Below, piece by piece: positions 1-11,392 of a stretch of DNA of 64,000 nucleotides. This DNA comes from Pontibacter actiniarum (lineage in GTDB: Bacteria; Bacteroidota; Bacteroidia; Cytophagales; Hymenobacteraceae), in assembly GCF_003585765.1 (NCBI RefSeq), contig NZ_CP021235.1, positions 3,100,001 to 3,164,000 on the forward strand, read 5' to 3'. Both the position numbers and the translations under genes were made by a program. The notes beneath the pieces were generated by a model. The model was given only the letters and a program-made list of their open reading frames with translations, did not search any database and was not told where the DNA came from. Each line of letters begins with the position of its first letter. The stretch's first letter is position 1.

Positions 1-554
1 GAAAGCAGCACCAGAAAAGCCGCGATGTACTTGATCTTAACAGGGCCGATCAGGATCAGGTTAAAGGCAAAGTTCGGCAGCAGGGTAGCCGCCCCCACTA
101 CAATCGCCAGCACACTCGCCGAGGCCCCGATCATAAAAGAGAAGGCCGCACGGTCTGCAAAGTACGGCACAAAGTTGTAGCTCAGCATGTAGAGCGCGCC
201 GCCGGCTACACCGCCCAGCACGTACAGGCTCAGCAGCTTGCGGTCGCCGAGGTACTCGCGCAGCAGCTGCCCGAACCAGTACAGGTTGAGCATGTTGAAG
301 ATGATGTGTAAAAAGCCCTCATGGGTAAAGAAGTAGGTGATCAATGTCCAGGGGCGGGTAATGAACACGAGCGGATCGGAGTTCAGCGCCAGGAAACGCA
401 TGATGATGTTGTACACCCACGACCCGCTGGTCAGGACCAGGATGGTGCGTGTGATGATCAGCACCACAAACACAATCACGTTGATGAGTATGAGCTGCTT
501 GAGTGTATTGTTGGGTTGCCGGAAGGCAGACTTTATATCGTTGATTATACTCAT
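1..554 (-). CDS. Rhomboid family intramembrane serine protease, C-terminus cut by window edge
   Basis: Reading leftward from an ATG at 552-554, the frame stays open to base 1, so only the first 184 residues are present. The protein is strongly hydrophobic. It carries HEGFLHIIFNMLNLYWFG around residues 77-94, typical of rhomboid TM2, and a GASAS motif whose Ser (about residue 145) sits where the rhomboid nucleophile lies. The catalytic His helix would be outside the window. Rhomboids cut transmembrane substrates inside the bilayer; the substrate cannot be told from sequence. The start lies 6 bases after the stop of the next rhomboid gene, so the two are almost certainly co-transcribed. The nucleophile context GASAS, rather than the common GASG, is a slight departure. 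Confidence 0.85.
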   Translation of the reverse strand, partial: MSIINDIKSAFRQPNNTLKQLILINVIVFVVLIITRTILVLTSGSWVYNIIMRFLALNSDPLVFITRPWTLITYFFTHEGFLHIIFNMLNLYWFGQLLREYLGDRKLLSLYVLGGVAGGALYMLSYNFVPYFADRAAFSFMIGASASVLAIVVGAATLLPNFAFNLILIGPVKIKYIAAFLVLL

Positions 555-560
555 TATGCC

Positions 561-1340
561 TTAGTAGTTACTGTAGTCATTACGTTGCCACATCCTCACC
601 AGTATATACGCGAACAGCATCCCCCCCAGGTGCGCGAAATGTGCTACGTTGTCGCCAGGCACACGGTTAAAGCCGGAGTACAGCTCAAAGGCTCCGTAAA
701 ACAGCACAAAGTACTTCGCCTTGATAGGTATGGGCAGAAACAGCAGCATGAGCTCCAGGTTCGGGAACAAAAGCCCGAAGGCCATCAGGATACCGAAAAC
801 GGCCCCGGAGGCCCCTAGCATCGGGCTGTTGAAGACCTGGCTGTACACGTAACGCACTGCCTCCTTGCTTTCTTCTACATAGGTCGGGTTATCGGGGTTG
901 CGGCGAAACTCCACGGCAAACTCTGTGTTGTAACGCCCGCTGTAGTGCTCCTCCATGTAGTTGTAGAACTTCATCGGCTCCGGGTCGAGCATGTAGGTGG
1001 CTGTTTCCTCTTCCAGGCCGTTGAGCTCGTAGGCGCGCACGCCCGAGTACAGCAGGCTTGCGCCAAGGCCGGTTATCAGGTAAAAGGCGAGGAAGCGCTG
1101 CGGCCCCCAGAAGCGCTCCAGCAGGGGCCCGAAGATAAAGAGGCTGAACATGTTGCTGAACAGGTGCGCCCACCCGCCATGCATGAACATGTGCGTGAAC
1201 AGCTGCACCGGCTGGAACATGTCGGAGCCAAAGTAGTACAGCGCGAAATTCTCTACGCTGATTAGCCCGCTGAGCTGAAGTAAAAAGACAACCACATTGA
1301 TGATCAGGAGGTTCCTGACCATGGGGGTGATATTGAACAT
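561..1340 (-). CDS. Rhomboid family intramembrane serine protease
   Basis: A 259-residue polytopic membrane protein. It shows HGGWAHLFSNMFSLFIFG (TM2 His/Asn region), GASGAVFG with the probable nucleophile Ser178, and HFAHLGG with the probable catalytic His237, so the full Ser-His dyad is present. Between the TM3 region and the nucleophile helix there is a long charged, Glu/Tyr-rich insertion of about 65 residues (roughly residues 105-170). This is larger than the loop in minimal rhomboids and probably extramembrane. It is followed after 6 bases by a second rhomboid gene on the same strand, so a two-rhomboid operon is likely. Substrate unknown. Confidence 0.88.
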   Translation of the reverse strand: MFNITPMVRNLLIINVVVFLLQLSGLISVENFALYYFGSDMFQPVQLFTHMFMHGGWAHLFSNMFSLFIFGPLLERFWGPQRFLAFYLITGLGASLLYSGVRAYELNGLEEETATYMLDPEPMKFYNYMEEHYSGRYNTEFAVEFRRNPDNPTYVEESKEAVRYVYSQVFNSPMLGASGAVFGILMAFGLLFPNLELMLLFLPIPIKAKYFVLFYGAFELYSGFNRVPGDNVAHFAHLGGMLFAYILVRMWQRNDYSNY

Positions 1341-1483
1341 GCTTCTTTCGTTCTATGGTACAGGCCCCGCGCTACTGCAACATCGCTGTAACACCCGGAG
1401 CTATGGCTTGCGGCGCCTCACCCCCGGGGAACTGGCCCACAGGCAAAGCAGCAGCTTACACGTTAACTGTTTACAATTTACAC

Positions 1484-3346
1484 TCAGCCCTTTAGAAAAA
1501 GCTCATGCAGTTGGCCAAGCTCCATGATCACCAGTGTTTTCTGCCCGCCCGGCGTGTAATTGGGCACCTGGCACGCAAAAAGCTTATCTACGAGAGAATT
1601 CATCTCCAGGTCGCTCATGCGCGCCAGCGAGCGCGAGGCCAGCCTTTTGGCCATGGCGCGGGCCAGGTTCTCGCTTTTATCAAGCTTTAACGTGGCCGAA
1701 TTGTTTTTGTACTGCTCAATCAGCTCCTCCAGCAGCTCTTTTTCATCTGCAGCATGCACATCGGCGGGTATACCGTTCAGGATGATGGTGTTGCCCCCAA
1801 AATCCTCAAACTGGAAGCCCATGTCCTTGAACTCAGCCGCCAGCTCTTTTATCAGCACGGCATCGGCCGCCGAGAGCTCCACCGTCTGCGGGAAGAGCAG
1901 CGCCTGCGAGGCACCGGTTTTCTTCTGCAGCGAGGCGTTATACTTCTCGTACAGAATGCGCTCCTGCGCCGCCTGCTGGTCGATGATCATCACACCGGAC
2001 TTAACCTGCACCAGCAGGTACTTCTGGTGTATCTGGATGGCTTTTTTGGTAGAGGCAGGCGCTGCATCGGGGGCGGCAAAGGCATCGTCCAGCAGGCCCA
2101 TGCCCGATGTGGCGGTGCTGGTTCGCTCCTCCTGGTCTACCTCTTTGAGCGGCTCGTACAGCGGCTCCCAGCCCCTGGAGGTGGCGCGCTTGGTTGTGGT
2201 GGCCGGCGGCGTGAAGCCGGGGAAAGGGCTGCCTCCCCCACTGCTACTGCGGGGCTTACCCTCCGGCTCAAACTCGCTGTTAAAGCCGCCCTGCAGGCGG
2301 ATCGGCTGCAGCGGTGCATAGTTAACGTCCTGCTCAAAGTCCAGCGAGGGCGCAATGTTATAGGCTCCGAGGGCACGTTTCACAGCCGCGTGCACAATCG
2401 CATACACTGTTTTCTCGTCCTCGAACTTGATTTCGGTTTTAGTCGGGTGTACGTTGATGTCGATCTTCTCCGGGTCGATTTCGATGAAGAGCACGTAGAA
2501 CGGGTGATTGTCCTTGGCCACCAGCCCCTCAAAGGCCGTCATCACGGCGTGGTTCAGGTAGCCGCTCTTCACGAAGCGGTTGTTTACGAAGAAGAACTGC
2601 TCGCCGCGCGCCTTCTTGGCATGCTCCGGCTTGCCCACATAGCCCTTCACCACCAGAAAGCCCGTGTCTTCCTCGCAGTAGGCCATCTGGTTCTTGTACG
2701 TGCTGCCAAAGATGCTCACGATGCGCTGGCTCAGCTTGGTGGCCGGCAGGTTAAACACCTCCATCTCGTTGTGGTGCAGCGTGAAAGCCACCTCCGGGTA
2801 AGCCAGCGCCACCCGCTGGAACTCCTCCAGGATGTGGCGCATCTCCACGGCGTTACTCTTCAGGAAGTTGCGCCGCGCCGGCACGTTGTAGAACAGGTTC
2901 TTTACGGCAATGGAGGTTCCCTCCGGCGTTACCACCGGCTCCTGCACCACTACCTCCGAGCCTTCGATAAGCATTTTGGTGCCGGTGTCGGCCCCTTGCG
3001 GCCGCGTTTTAAGCTCCACCTGCGCCACCGCCCCGATAGAGGCCATGGCCTCGCCCCGAAAGCCCATCGTCCGGATCTGGAAAAGGTCTTCGGTGGTGCG
3101 GATCTTGGAGGTGGCGTGGCGCTCAAAGCACATGCGGGCATCCGTCTCAGACATACCTATACCATTGTCCACCACCTGTACCAACTGCTTGCCTGCCTCC
3201 TTCACGATCAGCTGTACGCTGGTGGCCTGCGCATCGATGGCATTCTCCAGCAGCTCCTTCACCACTGAGGCCGGTCGTTGCACCACCTCACCAGCCGCAA
3301 TCTGGTTCGCGAGGAAATCAGGCAGTAAATGTATGATGTCGGGCAT
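1484..3346 (-). CDS. mutL: DNA mismatch repair protein MutL
   Basis: 620 residues. The N-terminal GHKL ATPase is intact: ANQIAAGEVVQRPASVVKEL with ELLENAIDA near residues 14-40, then VVDNGIGM, and GFRGEAMASI of the lid. A Ser/Pro/Thr-rich linker spans about residues 350-430. The C-terminal dimerisation domain contains DQQAAQERILYE from about residue 456, which is the MutL endonuclease motif DQHAxxExxxxE with His replaced by Gln. The usual Cys/His zinc motifs near the C-terminus are also not visible: the CPHGRP position reads TPGGQK. The protein couples MutS mismatch recognition to downstream repair, but nicking activity is doubtful. No partner gene adjoins it; the preceding spacer is shared with the divergent glycosidase gene at 3774. 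Confidence 0.97.
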   Translation of the reverse strand: MPDIIHLLPDFLANQIAAGEVVQRPASVVKELLENAIDAQATSVQLIVKEAGKQLVQVVDNGIGMSETDARMCFERHATSKIRTTEDLFQIRTMGFRGEAMASIGAVAQVELKTRPQGADTGTKMLIEGSEVVVQEPVVTPEGTSIAVKNLFYNVPARRNFLKSNAVEMRHILEEFQRVALAYPEVAFTLHHNEMEVFNLPATKLSQRIVSIFGSTYKNQMAYCEEDTGFLVVKGYVGKPEHAKKARGEQFFFVNNRFVKSGYLNHAVMTAFEGLVAKDNHPFYVLFIEIDPEKIDINVHPTKTEIKFEDEKTVYAIVHAAVKRALGAYNIAPSLDFEQDVNYAPLQPIRLQGGFNSEFEPEGKPRSSSGGGSPFPGFTPPATTTKRATSRGWEPLYEPLKEVDQEERTSTATSGMGLLDDAFAAPDAAPASTKKAIQIHQKYLLVQVKSGVMIIDQQAAQERILYEKYNASLQKKTGASQALLFPQTVELSAADAVLIKELAAEFKDMGFQFEDFGGNTIILNGIPADVHAADEKELLEELIEQYKNNSATLKLDKSENLARAMAKRLASRSLARMSDLEMNSLVDKLFACQVPNYTPGGQKTLVIMELGQLHELFLKG

Positions 3347-3773
3347 CCGATTCTCTAGCTCCTTATTACTATATATACTTTTTTATTCTAAATCAGCCAA
3401 TTGAACTTCTGTGGCCAAATTATTGCTTCTACTAAATTGTAAACGCAGAACTAATTCAGAATTAAAATTATTATTAATTTACAGACTGATTCTTATCAGA
3501 GGCTGGAAATTTAGCCAACAGAATCGCTTTTCTTTTCGTCTTATAAAGTATAGCGATGTTTATATCAAAGCTGGGGCTGGTGGCGTTAGCACAGTGAGCT
3601 ACTCTTGATGCCACGTTAGCTGCAGGTAGGCTGTAAGGCTCTCCACCTTCTCTTCAAATCAGCTGCCGGCAGTATCGGGGTAACCTCTGGAAAGGTCTGT
3701 GTTTCCGAACCGCCTTTTGCAAAATTAGGCTTAATTTTGACTTGTTCCAATTAATAAAATATAGTAGCGTAGG
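3347..3773. other. Divergent spacer between mutL and the NagZ fusion gene
   Basis: 427 bases without a convincing gene. It is AT-rich near both ends. Two AAGTATA/TATACTT words lie here (3374-3380, 3546-3552). A TAATTTTG at 3732-3739 fits the Bacteroidota -7 element TAnnTTTG for the gene at 3774, but I see no TTG at the right distance upstream, so the promoter call is weak. Confidence 0.4.
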
Positions 3774-6722
<2,949 letters not shown>

Positions 6723-6743
6723 AATAATATCAGTAGTTTAGCA

Positions 6744-6781
6744 GGTGCAGCAACAAAAGTTGGCTGCACTTGTTGTTTTGT
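6744..6781 (+). terminator. Probable intrinsic terminator after the GH3 fusion gene
   Basis: Arms GTGCAGC (6745-6751) and GCTGCAC (6763-6769) are separated by 11 bases and followed by a T-rich run TTGTTGTTTTG. It lies 22 bases after the stop codon and just before the bshA start. Confidence 0.5.
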
Positions 6782-6796
6782 CACACATCTGAAACT

Positions 6797-7933
6797 ATGA
6801 GAATTGGTATAGTTTGTTACCCAACCTTCGGCGGAAGCGGCGTGGTAGCCACTGAACTAGGCAAGGCGCTTGCCCTGAAAGGGCATAACGTGCACTTTAT
6901 CACCTATAGCCAACCTGCCCGCCTGGACATGTTCAGCGAGAACCTGTTTTACCACGAAGTATATATTCCTTCTTACCCGCTCTTCCAGTACCCGCCCTAT
7001 GAGCTGGCGCTGGCGAGCAAAATGGTGGACATCGTGCGGTTTGAGAAACTGGATGTACTGCACGTGCACTATGCCATTCCGCATGCCTCGGCGGCCTACA
7101 TGGCCAAGCAGATACTGCGCACCAAGGGCATCAACATCCCGATCATCACCACCCTCCACGGCACCGACATCACCCTGGTGGGCAAGGATGCCTCCTTTGA
7201 GCCGGTGGTTACCTTCAGCATCAACCAGTCGGATGGCGTGACAGCCGTGTCCGACAGCCTGCGCGCCGAAACCTACGACTACTTCCAGATAGAGAAAGAC
7301 ATTGAGGTGATCCCTAACTTTATCAACCTGGAGAAGTTTAAGCGCCAGAAAAAAGAGCACTTCCGCATGGCCATCGCGCCGAACAATGAGAAACTGCTGG
7401 TGCACACCTCCAACTTCAGGGGCGTAAAGCGTGTGGAGGATGTGATCCGTATTTTTGCGAAGGTGCGCCAGAAGGTGTCGAGCAAGCTGCTGATGGTGGG
7501 CGACGGGCCGGAGCGCCCGAAAATGGAGAAGCTGTGCCGTGAGCTGCAGATTTGCCAGGATGTCCGCTTTTTGGGCAAGCTGGAGGCCGTGGAGGAAGTA
7601 CTCTCTATAGCCGACCTGTTCCTGATGCCATCCGAGAAGGAGAGCTTTGGCCTGGCCGCACTGGAAGCCATGGCCTGCGAGGTGCCGGTGATATCCTCTA
7701 ACGCCGGTGGCATTCCGGAGCTGAACATAAACGGGGAAACCGGCTTTGTGAGCCCTGTGGGAGCCGTGGATGAGATGGTGGAGAACGCCCTCTACATTCT
7801 GGACGAGGAGCACCTGCCCCACTTTAAGGCCAACGCCCTGAAGCGCGCCCATGACTTTGATATCGAAAAGATAGTGCCGCTGTACGAAAAGCTGTACCAG
7901 CGGACAATTAACGAGCAACTGGCACTGCTGTAG
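6797..7933 (+). CDS. bshA: N-acetyl-alpha-D-glucosaminyl L-malate synthase (bacillithiol step 1)
   Basis: 378 residues from ATG 6797; an in-frame TTG at 6770 would add nine residues, but homologues begin MRIGIVCYP. It is a GT-B, family 4 glycosyltransferase. FGGSGVVATELG near the N-terminus, HVHYAIPHA around residue 94, HGTDIT in the nucleotide/malate site, and KESFGLAALEAMAC (the E-x7-E region, about residues 280-295) together identify BshA. It joins GlcNAc from UDP-GlcNAc to L-malate, the first step to bacillithiol, the main thiol of many Bacteroidota and Firmicutes. BshB and BshC are not in this window. It stands alone between two terminators. Confidence 0.93.
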   Translation: MRIGIVCYPTFGGSGVVATELGKALALKGHNVHFITYSQPARLDMFSENLFYHEVYIPSYPLFQYPPYELALASKMVDIVRFEKLDVLHVHYAIPHASAAYMAKQILRTKGINIPIITTLHGTDITLVGKDASFEPVVTFSINQSDGVTAVSDSLRAETYDYFQIEKDIEVIPNFINLEKFKRQKKEHFRMAIAPNNEKLLVHTSNFRGVKRVEDVIRIFAKVRQKVSSKLLMVGDGPERPKMEKLCRELQICQDVRFLGKLEAVEEVLSIADLFLMPSEKESFGLAALEAMACEVPVISSNAGGIPELNINGETGFVSPVGAVDEMVENALYILDEEHLPHFKANALKRAHDFDIEKIVPLYEKLYQRTINEQLALL

Positions 7934-7961
7934 CCTCTTTGCTTTAGATAGGAAGCAATAA

Positions 7962-8000
7962 AAAGAACCGGTCACCTGCTGCGTGGCCGGTTCTTTTTTT
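7962..8000 (+). terminator. Intrinsic terminator after bshA
   Basis: AAAGAACCGGTCAC pairs with GTGGCCGGTTCTTT across a 7-base loop, followed by a run of seven T. It lies 28 bases after the bshA stop. Confidence 0.85.
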
Positions 8001-8050
8001 ATACCTTAAAGGCTTCTTTATGTGCGCCTTCTTACGCCCTATACTAAACC

Positions 8051-9943
8051 ATGAGCAAAGACAAGTACTTTATTATTGACTTCGACAGCACCTTTACACA
8101 GGTAGAGGCGCTGGATGAGTTAGGAGCCATCTCGCTGCAGAACCACCCGGAGCGCGAGCGCATTCTGGAGCAGGTGAAGCAGATCACCGATAGCGCCATG
8201 GCCGGCAGCAGCTCGTTCGCTGAAGGCCTGGCCAAGCGCCTGGAGCTCCTGCAGGCTCACCAGAGCCACCTGCCGCTGCTGATCAACAGGCTAAAGGAGC
8301 GCGTGTCCGAGTCCATTCGCCGCAACAGGGACTTTCTGCAGGAGTACGCCGACCAGATCCTGATCGTGTCGAGCGGCTTTAAAGAGTTCATCACCCCGAT
8401 TGTAACAGAGTACGGTATAAAGGAGGAGAACATCTACGCCAACACGTTTCACGTGGATGCGCAGGGCAACCTGACCGGCTTCGACAAGGAAAACCTGCTG
8501 AGCCTGGACAAAGGCAAAATAAAGCTCCTGGAGCAGTTGGCGCTGCCCGGCGACGTGTACGTGCTGGGCGACGGCTACACCGATTACGAGATAAAAGAGG
8601 CGGGCATGGCCAACAAGTTCTACGCCTTCACCGAAAACGTAGTGCGCGACAGCGTGGTGGCCAAGGCAGAGCATATTGCCCCAAGCCTGGATGAGTTCCT
8701 GTACCAAAACAAACTTCCGATGGCAATATCATACCCTAAAAACCGCATTAGCGTGCTGTTGCTCGAAAATGTGCACCCTCAGGCTGTGGAGCTGTTCCGC
8801 AGAGAAGGCTACCAGGTAGAGACGGTAAGCGGGGCGCTGAGCGAGGAGGAGCTTTGCGAGAGGATAAAGAATGTTTCCATACTTGGTATCCGCAGCAAGA
8901 CACACGTAACACGCAAGGTGCTGGAGCACGCCAACCGCCTGATGTGCGTGGGCGCCTTCTGCATCGGCACCAACCAAATAGACCTGGATGCCTGCCTGGA
9001 AGCCGGTATAACGGTGCTTAACGCCCCCTACAGCAACACCCGCAGTGTGGTGGAGCTGGCGCTGGGGGAGATTATCATCCTGAGCCGCAACGTGCTGGAC
9101 AAGAGCAGTAAAATGCACCAGGGCAAGTGGGATAAGTCTGCCTCGGGCAGCTTTGAGGTGCGCGACAAGAAGCTGGGCATCGTTGGCTACGGCAACATCG
9201 GGGCACAGCTGTCGGTGCTGGCAGAGGCGATGGGCATGGAGGTCTACTACTACGATGTGGTGGAGAAGCTGCAACTGGGGAACGCCCGCAAATGCAACAC
9301 GCTGCACGAGTTGTTGGAGAAGGCCGATTATGTGACCCTGCACGTGGACGGGCGCCCGGAGAACAAGCACATGTTCGGAGCCGAGGAGTTCGCCACCATG
9401 AAAGAGGGCGCTATTTTCTTGAACCTGAGCCGCGGCCACGTGGTGGACCTGCAGGCACTCGTAGCAAGTCTAAAGTCCGGCAAGATCAGCGGCGCCGGTA
9501 TAGATGTGTTCCCCGAAGAGCCCGCCACCAACAGCGACCCGTTTGAAAGCGAGCTGCGCGACCTGCCCAACGTGATCCTGACGCCGCATATCGGCGGCAG
9601 CACCTCCGAGGCACAGGTCAACATCGCCAACTTTGTCCCGAACCGCATCATGGACTACATTAACTCCGGCAATACCTACGGCAGCGTGAACTTCCCGAAC
9701 CTGCAGTTGCCGGAGCTGAAGAACGCACACCGCCTCATCCACATCCACGCCAACGTGCCGGGCGTGCTGGCCAATATCAACCAGGTGCTGGCAAAGAACC
9801 ACGTCAACATCCTGGGCCAGTACCTGAAAACGAATGAGCGTGTGGGCTATGTCATCACCGATATCGACAAAGCCTACGACAAGCAGGTGGTAAACGACAT
9901 GAAGCAGGTACCGCACACCATCAAGTTCCGCATCCTTTATTAA
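8051..9943 (+). CDS. serA: Phosphoserine phosphatase-D-3-phosphoglycerate dehydrogenase fusion (SerB-SerA)
   Basis: 630 residues combining two non-adjacent steps of serine synthesis. Residues 1-215 are a HAD phosphatase of SerB type: FDSTFT (DxDxT nucleophile motif) near residue 10 and GDGYTDYE (motif IV) near 175. Residues 230-530 are phosphoglycerate dehydrogenase: GYGNIG NAD-binding loop near 378, LSRGHVVD with the substrate Arg near 460, and TPHIGGST with the catalytic His near 513. Residues about 560-630 form an ACT domain (HIHANVPGVLANINQVL), the usual site of serine feedback. The phosphoserine aminotransferase gene follows 67 bases downstream, so this locus encodes the whole route from 3-phosphoglycerate to serine. 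The order is phosphatase first, dehydrogenase second, with no frameshift visible. Confidence 0.93.
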   Translation: MSKDKYFIIDFDSTFTQVEALDELGAISLQNHPERERILEQVKQITDSAMAGSSSFAEGLAKRLELLQAHQSHLPLLINRLKERVSESIRRNRDFLQEYADQILIVSSGFKEFITPIVTEYGIKEENIYANTFHVDAQGNLTGFDKENLLSLDKGKIKLLEQLALPGDVYVLGDGYTDYEIKEAGMANKFYAFTENVVRDSVVAKAEHIAPSLDEFLYQNKLPMAISYPKNRISVLLLENVHPQAVELFRREGYQVETVSGALSEEELCERIKNVSILGIRSKTHVTRKVLEHANRLMCVGAFCIGTNQIDLDACLEAGITVLNAPYSNTRSVVELALGEIIILSRNVLDKSSKMHQGKWDKSASGSFEVRDKKLGIVGYGNIGAQLSVLAEAMGMEVYYYDVVEKLQLGNARKCNTLHELLEKADYVTLHVDGRPENKHMFGAEEFATMKEGAIFLNLSRGHVVDLQALVASLKSGKISGAGIDVFPEEPATNSDPFESELRDLPNVILTPHIGGSTSEAQVNIANFVPNRIMDYINSGNTYGSVNFPNLQLPELKNAHRLIHIHANVPGVLANINQVLAKNHVNILGQYLKTNERVGYVITDIDKAYDKQVVNDMKQVPHTIKFRILY

Positions 9944-9959
9944 GACGCAACAGGTTTGC

Positions 9960-9985
9960 CCGGCACAAGCAGACACTTGCGCCAG
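9960..9985. repeat. Dispersed inverted repeat, copy 1 (serA-serC spacer)
   Basis: A 22-base core at 9962-9983 has arms GGCACAAG and CTTGCGCC. Read on the minus strand it matches the copy at 12632-12653 at 20 of 22 positions, and the match extends to about 25 bases. It sits between two genes of one pathway and could form a small stem-loop in their mRNA. Confidence 0.6.
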
Positions 9986-10010
9986 GGTCTATTATTTACA
10001 GGAAACATCC

Positions 10011-11099
10011 ATGAACAACAACATATACTTTACACCCGGCCCGTCTGAGCTGTACCCCACGGTGCCGCAGCACCTGCAGGAGGCGCTGGCACAGAAGATC
10101 GGCAGCATCTCGCACCGCAGCAAACAGTTTCAGGAGATCTATGCCAGTGCTGAGGCGGGCCTGAGGCAGCTGCTGCAACTGCCGGATGAGTATGAGGTGC
10201 TTTTCTTGTCATCAGCCACGGAGATTTGGGAACGGGCTGTTCAGAACAACGTGCGCCGCGAGAGCTTTCACCTGGTGAACGGCTCCTTCTCCAAACGCTT
10301 TTACGAAACAGCCCAGGAACTGGGCCGGGAGGCGCAGCAGCACACGGTCCCTTTCGGCCAGGGGTTTGATACGGCAAGTATAAAGGTGCCTGCTTCGGCA
10401 GAGTTGGTGGCTTTGATCCAGAACGAAACCAGCTCCGGTGCCTGCATGCCGGTAGAGGAAATTAACCAGTTCAGAGCAAAGTCCCCGGCTGAAGCCTTGA
10501 TTTACGTGGATGCCGTTTCCTCGCTGCCCTACCCCGCGTTTGACTATGCCAAAGTAGACTCGGTGTACTTTTCGGTGCAGAAGTGCTTTGGCTTGCCCGC
10601 CGGCTTGGGGGTGTGGCTGGTGAACGACCGCTGCATGGCCAAGGCCAGAGAGCTGCAGGAGCTTGGCCTGTCGACAGGGTCTTACCACACGCTGCCGTCG
10701 CTGCTGGAAAAAGCGCTGAGCCACCAGACAGTGGAAACTCCAAACGTGCTCAACATTTACCTGTTAAGCAAGGTGCTGGAGGATATGAACAGCAAAGGCA
10801 TTGAAGCCATCAGGAAGGAAACAGAAGCCAAAGCAGCCAAGATTTATACTTACCTGGAGAGCAGCAGCGTTTTTTCTCCTGCCGTTGAGAACCCACAGCA
10901 CCGCTCCAATACGACCATCGTAGCCAACTCAACTGTACCTGCCTCAGAAGTAAACAAACACCTGGCAGCGTTCAACATGCAGGTTGGCAGCGGCTACGGC
11001 AAGTATAAGGAGAGCCAAATCCGTATTGCCAATTTCCCGGCCCATAGTCCGGAGCAGGTTGATAGGCTACTAGAAAAGCTTCAGGACCAATTTAGGTAG
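10011..11099 (+). CDS. serC: Phosphoserine aminotransferase (SerC-like class V)
   Basis: 362 residues, a fold type I PLP enzyme. It starts NNNIYFTPGPSELYP, the class V aminotransferase opening. SISHRSKQF follows at about residues 32-40, and SVQKCFGLPAGLG holds the probable PLP-binding Lys191. It converts 3-phosphohydroxypyruvate and glutamate to phosphoserine, the step between the two activities of the upstream SerB-SerA fusion. The 67-base gap holds the dispersed inverted repeat, and a terminator follows the stop, so co-transcription with serA is likely. It is of the shorter, divergent SerC type, so annotation as a generic class V aminotransferase (serine-glyoxylate type) would be the main alternative; context favours SerC. 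Confidence 0.88.
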   Translation: MNNNIYFTPGPSELYPTVPQHLQEALAQKIGSISHRSKQFQEIYASAEAGLRQLLQLPDEYEVLFLSSATEIWERAVQNNVRRESFHLVNGSFSKRFYETAQELGREAQQHTVPFGQGFDTASIKVPASAELVALIQNETSSGACMPVEEINQFRAKSPAEALIYVDAVSSLPYPAFDYAKVDSVYFSVQKCFGLPAGLGVWLVNDRCMAKARELQELGLSTGSYHTLPSLLEKALSHQTVETPNVLNIYLLSKVLEDMNSKGIEAIRKETEAKAAKIYTYLESSSVFSPAVENPQHRSNTTIVANSTVPASEVNKHLAAFNMQVGSGYGKYKESQIRIANFPAHSPEQVDRLLEKLQDQFR

Positions 11100-11103
11100 T
11101 CAT

Positions 11104-11143
11104 AAAAAAGAGGGTCAAGGGCAATCCTTAACCCTCTTTTTTA
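11104..11143. terminator. Bidirectional intrinsic terminator after serC
   Basis: AAAAAAGAGGGT and ACCCTCTTTTTT form a long stem around an internal AAGG/CCTT pair. It has A-run and T-run flanks on both sides, so it can also serve the converging small membrane protein gene. Confidence 0.8.
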
Positions 11144-11170
11144 TATGTAAGTCAGCTCACCTGCGCCCTC

Positions 11171-11359
11171 TCAACGGGAAAAGGCAACAAACTCTATTGC
11201 CGTTAACAGCACAAGCAGGCAAAAGGTAACCACCAGAGCTAGTCCGGCTTTCTTAAACTTTGAGTTGTCCTTTTGAATAAGACCAGCAAGCAGATAGCCG
11301 AGCATACATAACAGCCCCACAGCTGTACCTAAAAGCTTTGTTAGCCAAATCCACGTCAT
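11171..11359 (-). CDS. Small two-helix membrane protein, unknown function
   Basis: 62 residues with two hydrophobic segments, about 8-27 and 40-60, separated by a short Lys/Asp-rich loop (QKDNSKFKK). No family recognised. It ends just before the terminator shared with serC and starts 33 bases after the stop of the next upstream gene on the same strand. A purine-rich GAGAGAG precedes the ATG. The hydrophobic pattern and operon-like placement favour a real gene over a chance frame. Confidence 0.6.
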   Translation of the reverse strand: MTWIWLTKLLGTAVGLLCMLGYLLAGLIQKDNSKFKKAGLALVVTFCLLVLLTAIEFVAFSR

Positions 11360-11392
11360 TCTCTCTCAGTAGTCGCTCTTAATTGCGCCTCT

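Noticed and set aside
1754-3268. 504-codon plus-strand open frame opposite mutL
   Set aside because: It is the antisense shadow of a GC-rich gene; the product is His/Leu/Val/Gln-rich without domains, while mutL on the other strand is unmistakable.
3411-3608. 65-codon frame upstream of the GH3 fusion gene
   Set aside because: Leu/Arg-rich product with no pattern, in a divergent promoter region.
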